Part shown: positions 10,654 through 17,748 of the stretch, piece after piece
Layout of the letters: each line of letters opens with the position of its first letter
How positions within the stretch are numbered: position 1 is the stretch's first letter
From: Arabiibacter massiliensis
GTDB lineage: Bacteria; Actinomycetota; Coriobacteriia; Coriobacteriales; Eggerthellaceae
Direction of reading: 5' to 3'
Length of the DNA: 64,000 bases
Assembly (NCBI RefSeq): GCF_900169505.1
Contig: NZ_LT827021.1
Coordinates: 3,193,400 to 3,257,399, forward strand
Made by a program: the position numbers and the translations under genes
Notes under the pieces: model-generated
What the model was told of the DNA's origin: nothing
The model's input: only the letters and a program-made list of their open reading frames with translations
Database searches by the model: none

Positions 10654-11691
10654 ATGCTGTTTCAGGTATACGGAGAGAACGCGCTCTTCCAATGGTTCGG
10701 GCTGATCGCCGTCTTCGCCATTTTGATGATCCTGAACTACTATTCCATCAAGAGCAAGAAGGCGGGCATCTTCCTGCTGCTCATTCTGCCGGCGCTTTTG
10801 ACGGTGTACTTCGTGGCCATCAACGTGGGGGCCTCGATGGGGGCGCAGTGGGCCCTTGAGAATCCGACCCATCTGTACATGAACGGGTGGTTCCACTACG
10901 CCAAGCTGTACGCGGTCACGTGCAGCTGCATCGGCATCATCATGGTGCGCTACCAGTGGGGCATCGGCAAGAAGAAGTGGTTCGCGTACAACGTCATGCT
11001 CATGCTGAACATCAACATCCTCATCGCGGTGGCCAGCGATATCGAGCATGCCGTCAACGCCTGGTACGCGTGGGATCTGTCGAGCGAAGGCGTGTGGCTC
11101 TACGGCGGCTGGCACAACGTGATGAACGCCATCGCGGGCCTGCTGTGCATCGCGGGCACTACGGCGTGGAACCACATTTACGTGTCGAAGCGCATCGGCA
11201 AGGACGGGCGCGACCTCATCTGGGCCGACCTCATCTGGGTGTGGATCATCGCCTACGATCTGTGGAACTTCGCCTACACCTACAACAACCTGCCGACGCA
11301 CGCGTGGTACTGCGGCTTGGCGCTGCTGCTCGCCCCGACGGTGCTCGCCTTCGTGTGGAACAAGGGGTCCTGGATTCCCAACCGCGGCCATACGCTTCTG
11401 TTCTGGTGCATGTTCGCCCAGGTGTTCCCGTTGTTCATGGAGGCGGGCTCGCCGTTTGCGGTGCTGCCGGCCATGTACGCGGACGGCGTTATGACCAACG
11501 GCGCGGTGAACGTGATGCCTATGACCGTGATCTCGGCCCTGGCGCTCATCGCCAATGTGGCGTGCGTGGCGGCGGTGTTCTATCGCTCGATGAAGCTCAA
11601 GAAGAACCCGTACTTCAACGAGATGTTCACTGAGACGAAGGACTACAAGCTGGCCATGGAGCGCGTCGACTTCCAGAGCGGCACGCGCTAG
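10654..11691 (+). CDS. Polytopic membrane protein, DUF5692-like
   Basis: This 345-residue protein has roughly ten membrane spans and no obvious catalytic motif. ATG 10654 is preceded by AGGAGAGG. Conspicuous features are many tryptophans and tyrosines next to the spans, the histidines in WFHYAKL and GGWHNVMNAIAG, the SDIEHAVNAWY segment, and a polar C-terminal tail (residues about 320-345). It resembles a family of conserved coriobacterial membrane proteins, which I associate with DUF5692; no function is established. The gene lies immediately beyond a palindromic operator of the divergent GntR/FadR-type regulator, suggesting induction by a small acid, perhaps as its transporter. That is inference. 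Confidence 0.6.
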   Translation: MLFQVYGENALFQWFGLIAVFAILMILNYYSIKSKKAGIFLLLILPALLTVYFVAINVGASMGAQWALENPTHLYMNGWFHYAKLYAVTCSCIGIIMVRYQWGIGKKKWFAYNVMLMLNINILIAVASDIEHAVNAWYAWDLSSEGVWLYGGWHNVMNAIAGLLCIAGTTAWNHIYVSKRIGKDGRDLIWADLIWVWIIAYDLWNFAYTYNNLPTHAWYCGLALLLAPTVLAFVWNKGSWIPNRGHTLLFWCMFAQVFPLFMEAGSPFAVLPAMYADGVMTNGAVNVMPMTVISALALIANVACVAAVFYRSMKLKKNPYFNEMFTETKDYKLAMERVDFQSGTR

Positions 11692-11732
11692 GCCTTGCGC
11701 AAGACGAGCGGCACGCTTCCCCTGTCGCATCC

Positions 11733-11761
11733 GAGGGCGCCCTTCCGAGAAGGGCGCCCTC
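11733..11761 (+). terminator. Hairpin after the membrane-protein gene
   Basis: GAGGGCGCCCTT (11733-11744) pairs perfectly with 11750-11761 around a 5-base loop. No T-run follows, so it is a poor intrinsic terminator on its own. Confidence 0.5.
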
Positions 11762-11773
11762 GCGCGTGTCGGA

Positions 11774-11789
11774 TGTTTCACGTGAAACA
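11774..11789. other. parS: parS chromosome-segregation site
   Basis: TGTTTCACGTGAAACA is a perfect 16-base palindrome. It is identical to the bacterial consensus site bound by the ParB/Spo0J partition protein, as known in Bacillus and actinobacteria. It lies in a gene-free stretch between a hairpin and the ABC importer. ParB would load here and spread along the DNA. parS sites cluster near the replication origin, so the window may be on the origin-proximal part of the chromosome, although no dnaA, parA or parB is present in it. Confidence 0.85.
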
Positions 11790-11868
11790 TTTGTTTGCGC
11801 GTACGAATGTTTTATGCGAAACAGCGCGGCTGGAAGCGCGCAGGATGTGGTGATACGGATTTGGAAAT

Positions 11869-11928
11869 CGTAACACCCAGAAGGGTCGTCGTGTGGTATA
11901 GTGTGTTACGCAATTTTGAATCGTAACA
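11869..11928 (+). promoter_or_regulatory. Extended -10 promoter flanked by CGTAAC boxes
   Basis: TGGTATAGT (11894-11902) is an extended -10. CGTAACAC (11869-11876) and its exact complement GTGTTACG (11903-11910) flank it, and a third box CGTAACA follows at 11922-11928. The inverted and direct copies around a promoter look like operator sites for an unknown regulator of the ABC importer. Confidence 0.5.
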
Positions 11929-11976
11929 TGCTGGGTTGGAGCGCGGGACGGGCGGCCTGGCGGGCGGGAGGATCTC

Positions 11977-13614
11977 ATATGGCACACTCGGCGGCAGTTC
12001 GCGAAGCTGGCGGGGGCGGGGGCGGCGACGCTTTCGCTCGGCGGCGTGCTGGCGGGCTGCGCGGGCGGCGGCGACGAGCCGGGCGCGCCTACAGGTGCGG
12101 GCGACGCGACCCCTTCGCAGGTGATCGTGTCCATGACCACGGGCTCCGAGCCGGCCGCGGGCTTCGACCCCCTGGTGTCGTGGGGCTGCGGCGAGCACGT
12201 GCACGAGCCGCTCATCCAGTCCACACTCATCACCACCGACACTGACCTCAGCTTCAAGAACGACCTGGCCACGTCCTACGAATGCTCCGAGGACGGCATG
12301 CGCTGGACGTTCTCCATCCGTGACGACGTGAAGTTCACCGACGGCACCCCGCTCACGGCGGGCGACGTGGCCTTCACCCTGAACGGCATCCGGGACTCCG
12401 AGGCGTCCGAGTGCGACCTGTCCATGGTGGAGCGCGTCGAGGCGCCCGACGACGCCACGGTGGTCATCGTCATGGCCAAGCCGTTCAACGCGCTTCTGTA
12501 CACGCTGGCCGTCATCGGCATCGTGCCGCAGCACGCTTACGGCGAGGATTACGGCGCGAGCCCCATCGGCAGCGGCCGCTATATGCTGGAGCAGTGGGAC
12601 CGCGGCCAGCAGGTCATCCTGCGTGCGAACCCTGACTATTACGGCGACGCGCCGAAGATCCAGCGCGTGGTGGCTGTGTTCATGGAGGAGGACGCCTCGC
12701 TCGCGGCAGCGCAGTCGGGCCAGGTGGACGTGGCCTACACTTCCGCGACGTTCGCGGCGCAGCAGCCGGCGGGCTACGACCTGCTGAACTGCGCGTCGGT
12801 GGACTCGCGCGGCATCTCGCTGCCCACCATCCCCGCGGGCGCGTCGAAGACCGACGAGAAGGGCCAGGCCGCCGCGGGCAACGACGTGACCTGCGACTTG
12901 GCCGTGCGCCAGGCCATCAACTACGGCGTGGACCGCGAGCGCATGATCGAGAACGTTCTGAACGGCTTCGGCACCGTGGCCTATAGCGTAGGCGACGGCA
13001 TGCCGTGGTCGTCCCCCGACATGAAGTGCGCGACCGACGTCGGGCGCGCGAAGAAGCTGCTCGACGACGCCGGCTGGGCGCTGGGCGGCGACGGCATCCG
13101 CGGGAAGGATGGCGTGCGCGCGGCGTTCAACCTGTACTACTCGGCTGGCGACACCGTGCGCCAGGGTATCGCCGAGGAGTTCTCCAACCAGATGAAGGAG
13201 CTGGGCATCGAGGTGTCCATCAAGGGCGCGAGCTGGGACGACCTCTATCCACACCAGTTCAGCGACCCGGTGGTGTGGGGCTGGGGTACCAACGCCCCCA
13301 CCGAGACGTACAACCTGTTCTACTCCAAGGGCACGGGCAACTACGCTTGCTACGAGAACGCCTCCACCGACCGGTACCTGGACGAAGCGCTGGCGCAGCC
13401 GCGCGTGGAGGACTCGTTCGAGCTGTGGAAGAAGGCCCAGTGGGACGGCAAGGAAGGTTTCGCGCCGCAGGGTGACGCCCCTTGGGTGTGGTTCGCGAAC
13501 ATCGACCATTTGTACTTCGCGAAGGAGAACCTCAAGGTGGCCGAGCAGAAGCCCCACCCGCACGGCCACGGTTGGTCGCTCGTGAACAACGTCGATCGGT
13601 GGTCATGGGCTTAG
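11977..13614 (+). CDS. ABC transporter solute-binding protein, nickel/peptide type (start disrupted)
   Basis: A family-5 extracytoplasmic binding protein. The fold is intact from about 12046 (522 codons): DGMRWTFSIRDDVKFTDGTP near its start, IGSGRYMLEQWDRGQQVILR, and RQAINYGVDRERM are classic for dipeptide/nickel-binding proteins. Upstream in the same frame lies a Tat lipoprotein signal: TRRQFAKLAGAGAATLSLGG followed by lipobox LAGC, with the lipidated cysteine at 12058-12060. That frame has no ATG, GTG or TTG before the signal. The only ATG with a ribosome-binding site (GGGAGG at 11966, ATG at 11979) is one frame off. The listed start is the ATA at 11977, in frame but non-standard. Either a one-base frameshift or sequence error is present, or an unusual start is used. 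First gene of the importer operon. Confidence 0.8.
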   Translation: MWHTRRQFAKLAGAGAATLSLGGVLAGCAGGGDEPGAPTGAGDATPSQVIVSMTTGSEPAAGFDPLVSWGCGEHVHEPLIQSTLITTDTDLSFKNDLATSYECSEDGMRWTFSIRDDVKFTDGTPLTAGDVAFTLNGIRDSEASECDLSMVERVEAPDDATVVIVMAKPFNALLYTLAVIGIVPQHAYGEDYGASPIGSGRYMLEQWDRGQQVILRANPDYYGDAPKIQRVVAVFMEEDASLAAAQSGQVDVAYTSATFAAQQPAGYDLLNCASVDSRGISLPTIPAGASKTDEKGQAAAGNDVTCDLAVRQAINYGVDRERMIENVLNGFGTVAYSVGDGMPWSSPDMKCATDVGRAKKLLDDAGWALGGDGIRGKDGVRAAFNLYYSAGDTVRQGIAEEFSNQMKELGIEVSIKGASWDDLYPHQFSDPVVWGWGTNAPTETYNLFYSKGTGNYACYENASTDRYLDEALAQPRVEDSFELWKKAQWDGKEGFAPQGDAPWVWFANIDHLYFAKENLKVAEQKPHPHGHGWSLVNNVDRWSWA

Positions 13615-13630
13615 GGCTTTCGTTGCCGAC

Positions 13631-13717
13631 GCGGAGGGCTGGCGCAACGCCCAGTCGCTCGGACAGTCCTCGCTGCGCTGCGGAACTCGCTTGGTGGACG
13701 TCGCGCCAGCCCTCCGC
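13631..13717. repeat. Hairpin module with CCCAGTCGCTCGGACAG core, copy 1
   Basis: A 51-base core (13650-13700) is enclosed by perfectly complementary 15-base arms, GCGGAGGGCTGGCGC at 13631-13645 and its complement at 13703-13717. The same core, with one difference, recurs at 16619-16669 between unrelated arms. This copy lies in the gap between the binding-protein gene and the first permease gene. Confidence 0.85.
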
Positions 13718-13802
13718 TGACGCGATCGCCTTATGCGGGGGCTGGTCGATATTGTTCCTCGCTGAGACGGTTCTTGTTGCGGAGGTTTGGGGGAAGTGAG
13801 GG

Positions 13803-13808
13803 TATAGT
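13803..13808 (+). promoter_or_regulatory. -10 element placed for a leaderless permease transcript
   Basis: TATAGT ends 6 bases before the ATG at 13815, so a normal start site would coincide with the initiation codon. There is no Shine-Dalgarno sequence before that ATG. No good -35 is visible. Confidence 0.5.
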
Positions 13809-13814
13809 AGTCGG

Positions 13815-14804
13815 ATGGCTCGATTCATCGTTCGGAACATAGTGAAGTTCGTCTTGCTCATGGTTGCGGTGAGCTTGGTGACGTTTGTGCTGGTGAGCGT
13901 TTCGCCTATCGATCCGGTGCAGGCGAATGTGGGGCAGGCGGCGCTTGTGAACATGAGCGAGGCGAAGCGCGCGCAGCTGGCGGAATACTGGGGCGTGAAC
14001 ACGCCGCTCTGGGAGCGCTACGCGAACTGGTTCGGCGACCTTTTGCATGGCGACCTGGGGATGTCGCTGCGCTACAACGCGCCGGTGGCCGACGTCATCG
14101 CCACGCGGGCGGTGAACTCGCTTGCGCTCATGGCCACGGCCTGGGTGGCGAGCGGCGTGCTGGGATTCGCGCTGGGCATTCTGGCGGGTGCGAACCGCGG
14201 GCGCCTGGTGGACCGCATCGTGAAGGGGTACTGCTTCCTTCTGGCGTCGGTGCCCACGTTCTGGCTGGGGCTCGTGTTCCTTATCGTGTTCTCGGTGCAG
14301 CTGGGGTGGTTCCCGTTCGGGTTCTCGGTGCCCATCGGCGTGGCGGCGGCCGACGTGACGCTGGCCGACGCGCTGCACCACCTGGCGCTGCCGGCCCTCA
14401 CGCTTTCCGTGGTGGGCGTGGCGAATATCGCGCTGCACACCCGCGAGAAGACCATCGACGTGCTGGAAAGCGACTACATGCGCTTCGCCCGCACGCGCGG
14501 GCTGTCCACCTGGGGCGCGCTGCGCCGCCATGGGCTGCGGAACCTCGCGCTGCCGGCCATCACGCTGCAATTCGCGTCCATCTCCGAGATATTCGGCGGG
14601 TCGGTGCTGGTGGAGCAGGTGTTCTCGTATCCGGGACTGGGGCAGGCGGCCGTCACGGCGGGCCTCGGCGGCGACGTGGCGCTGCTCGCGGGCATCGCGC
14701 TGTTCTCCGCCGCGTTCGTGTTCGGCGGCAACCTCATCGCCAACATGCTGTACGGCGTCATCGACCCGCGCATACGCAAGGGGGAGGTGGCGAACCGTGC
14801 CTGA
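13815..14804 (+). CDS. ABC importer permease, DppB/NikB type
   Basis: This 329-residue inner-membrane permease has about six spans. It begins with a typical N-terminal anchor (MARFIVRNIVKFVLLMVAVS) and the SPIDPVQA segment found in DppB/NikB proteins. It then has LWERYANWFGDLLHGDLGMS, and the cytoplasmic coupling region DYMRFARTRGLSTWGALRRH (the EAA-loop equivalent) near residues 218-238. The GGSVLVEQVFSYPGLGQ motif confirms the family. It pairs with the second permease to form the channel. No ribosome-binding site precedes the ATG, and a -10 hexamer lies directly in front of it. The end overlaps the next gene by 8 bases. The substrate is peptide or nickel; the histidine-rich partner ATPase favours a metal. 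Confidence 0.92.
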   Translation: MARFIVRNIVKFVLLMVAVSLVTFVLVSVSPIDPVQANVGQAALVNMSEAKRAQLAEYWGVNTPLWERYANWFGDLLHGDLGMSLRYNAPVADVIATRAVNSLALMATAWVASGVLGFALGILAGANRGRLVDRIVKGYCFLLASVPTFWLGLVFLIVFSVQLGWFPFGFSVPIGVAAADVTLADALHHLALPALTLSVVGVANIALHTREKTIDVLESDYMRFARTRGLSTWGALRRHGLRNLALPAITLQFASISEIFGGSVLVEQVFSYPGLGQAAVTAGLGGDVALLAGIALFSAAFVFGGNLIANMLYGVIDPRIRKGEVANRA

Positions 14805-15696
14805 CGTCCAAAATGTCCCAAATGGGGACTGTCCCCATTTGGGACATTCGCCCGTGCTGCACGTTCCCCGCAAGGTGCGCCTCGGCAACCGCAAGCTCAC
14901 GCTGGCGGCGTTCGTGTTCGCAGTGGCGGCGCTGGCGGCGGTGGTCGTCGCGGGCATCGCGGTGGGCGACGCGGCCACGGCCACCGACTTCGCGCAGAAG
15001 AACCTCGCGCCCAGCTTCGCGCACCCCTTCGGCACCGACTGGATGGGGCGCGACATGCTGCTGCGCACGCTGGCGGGGCTGTCCACGAGCGTGCTGGTGG
15101 GCCTTCTGGCCGCGACGGTGTCGGCCGTCATCGCGCTGGTGCTGGGAACGGCGGCGGCGCTCGGCGGCAAGGGCGTCGACGCGGCGGTCACCTGGCTCAT
15201 CGACCTCATGATGGGCATCCCGCACATCGTGCTGCTCATCCTCATCTCGTTCGCGCTGGGGAAGGGCGCGCTCGGCGTGACCATCGGCGTGGCCGTGACG
15301 CATTGGCCGAGCCTCGCCCGCGTCGTGCGCGCCGAGGTGCTCCAACTCAAAGGCTCCACGTTCGTGGCCGCCGCGCGCAAGCTCGGGCAGGGGCCCGCGA
15401 GCATCGCCGTCCGCCACATGCTGCCTTACGTGCTGCCGCAGTTCATCGTGGGGCTCATCCTGCTGTTCCCGCACGCCATCCTGCACGAGGCGGCCGTGAC
15501 CTTCCTCGGCTTCGGCCTGCCGCCCGAGCAGCCCGCCATCGGCGTCATCCTGAGCGAGTCGATGGCGTACCTGTCGGCGGGCATGTGGTGGCTCGCGGTG
15601 TTCCCGGGGCTCGCGCTCATGGCGACGGCGCTGTTGTTCGACGCGGCGGGGTCGAGCCTGCGCAAGCTGGTCGACCCGCACAGCGCGCAGGAATAG
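14797..15696 (+). CDS. ABC importer permease, DppC/NikC type, with repeat-encoded N-terminus
   Basis: This 299-residue inner-membrane permease starts at GTG 14797, inside the end of the first permease gene, after a strong GGGGGAGG. Family features: the HPFGTDWMGRDMLLRTLAG motif near residue 75, the GIPHIVLLILISFALG helix, the coupling segment KGSTFVAAARKLGQ, and HEAAVTFLGFGLPPEQPAIG near the C-terminus, all typical of DppC/NikC. The N-terminal residues 5-18 (about QNVPNGDCPHLGHS) are encoded by a perfect palindrome that also occurs in an intergenic gap at 26299. So a mobile palindrome has been absorbed into the reading frame without disrupting it. These residues precede the first span and face the cytoplasm. 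Confidence 0.92.
   Translation: MPDVQNVPNGDCPHLGHSPVLHVPRKVRLGNRKLTLAAFVFAVAALAAVVVAGIAVGDAATATDFAQKNLAPSFAHPFGTDWMGRDMLLRTLAGLSTSVLVGLLAATVSAVIALVLGTAAALGGKGVDAAVTWLIDLMMGIPHIVLLILISFALGKGALGVTIGVAVTHWPSLARVVRAEVLQLKGSTFVAAARKLGQGPASIAVRHMLPYVLPQFIVGLILLFPHAILHEAAVTFLGFGLPPEQPAIGVILSESMAYLSAGMWWLAVFPGLALMATALLFDAAGSSLRKLVDPHSAQE
14812..14848. repeat. 37-base palindrome inside a coding sequence, copy 1
   Basis: AATGTCCCAAATGGGGAC (14812-14829) and its exact complement (14831-14848) surround one T. The element begins at codon 6 of the second permease gene. An identical copy lies at 26299-26335. Confidence 0.92.
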
Positions 15697-15705
15697 GAGG
15701 GCGGC

Positions 15706-16815
15706 ATGATCGAGCACGAGGCCCTGCGCCACGAGGACGCCCAGGTCCACCATCATCACCGGCACGCGCCCGCGTCGCGCCACGAGCACGGGCACCACCT
15801 TCTGCAGGTGGAGGATCTCAGCGTGTCGTTTCGCATGTACGACGAGGACGCGCCCTTCTTCCAAGCGCGCCAGCGAGAGTCCCGGGTGATCGAGCGCCTG
15901 AGCATCTCGGTGCATGCGGGCGAGATCGTGGCCGTGGTGGGCGCGTCGGGCTCGGGCAAGACGCTTCTGGCCGACGCGATACTCGGCCTCTTCGAGCCGA
16001 ACGCCACGGTCGCCGGCCGCATCTGGTTCGACGGCGAGCCTATGGACGCGGCCGCGCTCAGGCGCGTGCGCGGCCGCGGCATCTCGCTCGTGCCGCAGAG
16101 CGTGAACCACCTGGACCCGCTCATGAGGGTGGGGCGGCAGGTGGAGGGCTTCGCGCATCCGGAGGAGCCCCGTGAGGCGCGCCGCCGCCGGCGCGAGGAG
16201 CTGTTCGCGCGCTACGGCCTGGGCGAGGAGGTTGCGCGGCAGTACCCCCACGAGCTCTCGGGCGGCATGGCGCGCCGGGTGCTGCTGTGCTGCGCGCTCA
16301 TGGACGACCCGCGCGTCATCATCGCCGACGAGCCTACGCCCGGCCTCGACCTTCAGCTGGCGGTGCGCGCGCTCGACGACTTCCGGCGGTTCGCGGACGA
16401 AGGCAACGGCGTGCTGCTCATCACGCACGACATCGAGCTGGCGCTGCGCGTGGCCGACCGCGTGGCGGTGTTTCGCGACGGTACCGTGGTGGAGGAGACG
16501 GCGGTCGCGAACTTCGCGTCGCCCGACCTGCTGGAGCACCCGTTCTCGCGCGAGCTGTGGCACGCGCTGCCGGAGCACGATTTTCAACCTGGGGGACCGC
16601 GGGGCGGGGGCGGCGCCGCCCAGTCGCTCGGACAGTCCTCGCTTCGCTGCGGAACTCGCTTGGTGGACGGTGCCGCCCCCGCCCCGCTCCAAGGGGGGAG
16701 CACGTCCGACGCAACCTGTGGGCGCGCGGGCGAACCTTCTCCGAACGTTGGGCGACGCGGAGATCGCGGCCGCAACGTTGGGGAAGGGGTCGACAAGGAG
16801 GACTTCCATGCTTGA
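15706..16815 (+). CDS. ABC importer ATPase, DppD/NikD type, His-rich N-terminus and repeat-encoded tail
   Basis: This 369-residue cytoplasmic ATPase has Walker A GASGSGKT near residue 82, signature LSGGMARR near residue 185, and Walker B VIIADEPTPGLD near residue 204. An H-loop follows in LLITHDIE. Two oddities stand out. Residues about 8-30 are very rich in histidine (VHHHHRH, SRHEHGHH), suggesting metal binding and hence a nickel or other transition-metal substrate. The normal family end (HPFSRELWHALPEHDFQP) is reached at residue 295; the remaining 74 residues are glycine- and arginine-rich and largely encoded by a palindromic repeat module (16599-16687). Its stop overlaps the start of the second ATPase by 8 bases, so translational coupling is kept. 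Confidence 0.9.
   Translation: MIEHEALRHEDAQVHHHHRHAPASRHEHGHHLLQVEDLSVSFRMYDEDAPFFQARQRESRVIERLSISVHAGEIVAVVGASGSGKTLLADAILGLFEPNATVAGRIWFDGEPMDAAALRRVRGRGISLVPQSVNHLDPLMRVGRQVEGFAHPEEPREARRRRREELFARYGLGEEVARQYPHELSGGMARRVLLCCALMDDPRVIIADEPTPGLDLQLAVRALDDFRRFADEGNGVLLITHDIELALRVADRVAVFRDGTVVEETAVANFASPDLLEHPFSRELWHALPEHDFQPGGPRGGGGAAQSLGQSSLRCGTRLVDGAAPAPLQGGSTSDATCGRAGEPSPNVGRRGDRGRNVGEGVDKEDFHA
16599..16687. repeat. Hairpin module with CCCAGTCGCTCGGACAG core, copy 2, inside a gene
   Basis: The 51-base core (16619-16669) matches copy 1 at 13650 except for one base. Its arms at 16599-16617 and 16669-16687 are GC-rich (GCGGGGCGGGGGCGGC...) and complementary with one mismatch, but unrelated to the arms of copy 1. 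It encodes part of the C-terminal extension of the first ATPase. Confidence 0.85.
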
Positions 16816-17413
16816 GGCTCGGGGCGTTTCGTTCGGGTATCCGGGGGCGAAAAGGCTGCTGTACGAGGGGTTTGACTTGGCGGTCGGGGTGGACGAGCGG
16901 GTGGCGCTCAGCGCGCCTTCGGGGTTCGGGAAGACGACGCTTTGCCGCATCCTCGCCGGCTACGAGCGCCCGCGCGAAGGCGAGGTGCTGGTGGACGGCG
17001 CGCCGCTGCCGAAGCGCGGGGCGTGCCCGGTGCAGCTCATCCTGCAGCATCCGGAGGCGGCGGTCGATCCGCGCATGCGCATGGAGCGCACGCTGGCCGA
17101 GGCGGGCGAGGTGCCCGAGCAGCTGCTCGACGATCTGGGCATCCGCCGCGCATGGCTGCGCCGATTCCCGCACGAACTGTCCGGCGGCGAGTTGCAGCGC
17201 TTCTGCATCGCCCGCGCGCTCGCGGCGAACCCCCGCTACCTCGTGGCCGACGAGATGTCCACGATGCTCGACGCCGTCACCCAGGCGCAGATCTGGCGCT
17301 TCCTCGTGGCAGAGGTCGAGCGGCGGGGCATCGGGCTCGTGTTCGTGTCGCATTCGCCTGCCCTAGCCGCCCGCATCGCCACGCGCACGGTGGATCTGAC
17401 GGCCGAAAGGTAG
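16808..17413 (+). CDS. ABC importer ATPase, DppF/NikE type, short form
   Basis: This 201-residue protein starts at ATG 16808, 6 bases after AAGGAGG. It has Walker A APSGFGKTT near residue 36, a Q-loop in CPVQLILQHPEAAVDPRM, signature ELSGGELQR and Walker B YLVADEMSTMLD. The H-loop is FVSHSP. The Walker B glutamate is present, but the following sequence is MS rather than the usual PT. It is shorter than typical DppF/NikE proteins (about 260-330 residues) because the C-terminal domain after the H-loop is missing. With the other ATPase it would power the importer. It is the last gene of the operon. Confidence 0.88.
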   Translation: MLEARGVSFGYPGAKRLLYEGFDLAVGVDERVALSAPSGFGKTTLCRILAGYERPREGEVLVDGAPLPKRGACPVQLILQHPEAAVDPRMRMERTLAEAGEVPEQLLDDLGIRRAWLRRFPHELSGGELQRFCIARALAANPRYLVADEMSTMLDAVTQAQIWRFLVAEVERRGIGLVFVSHSPALAARIATRTVDLTAER

Positions 17414-17478
17414 CCGCAAGACACGTCGCCCCCCCGCTGCGCCCCGGAACGGCGCCACGTCGCTCTCGCCCAGCAGCG

Positions 17479-17534
17479 ATTGTCGACCGAAACACACGCT
17501 TCAGGGCGCTGTGGCGTGTGTTTCGGTCGACAAT
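17479..17534. repeat. GTCGACCGAAACACACGC inverted repeat, copy 1
   Basis: Perfect 21-base arms at 17479-17499 and 17514-17534 enclose a 14-base loop. The same arms recur at 28981 and 63756 with different loops. A fragment of another repeat family (CGCTCCGCTCGGGATGACA) follows at about 17557-17575. Confidence 0.9.
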
Positions 17535-17638
17535 GCGCACTACTCCGCGCTGACGCGCTCCGCTCGGGATGACAGAGGGTGGGTACGCTTCGGGTGCTCG
17601 CTTGCCGTCCGTTTATCCCCTTTCGATGATATTTGCAA

Positions 17639-17667
17639 TTGACTATATTCTTGAAATGGAATAATAT
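17639..17667 (+). promoter_or_regulatory. Promoter of the mod operon
   Basis: TTGACT (17639-17644) and TAATAT (17662-17667) are exactly 17 bases apart in a markedly AT-rich patch. This is the best sigma-70-type promoter in the window. The leader to modA is about 75 bases. No molybdenum-cofactor riboswitch fold was recognised in it. Confidence 0.75.
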
Positions 17668-17748
17668 AACCGGCGTGCCAGCGGCCTCTTGCGCGTATGC
17701 CGGATCGGCTGTTGGGCATCGTCGATGAGCTATCGGGAAGGGAATCCT

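Noticed and set aside
17668..17748. A molybdenum-cofactor riboswitch in the modA leader
   Set aside because: The leader is only about 75 bases and I could not find the expected conserved stems; likewise for the moaA leader.
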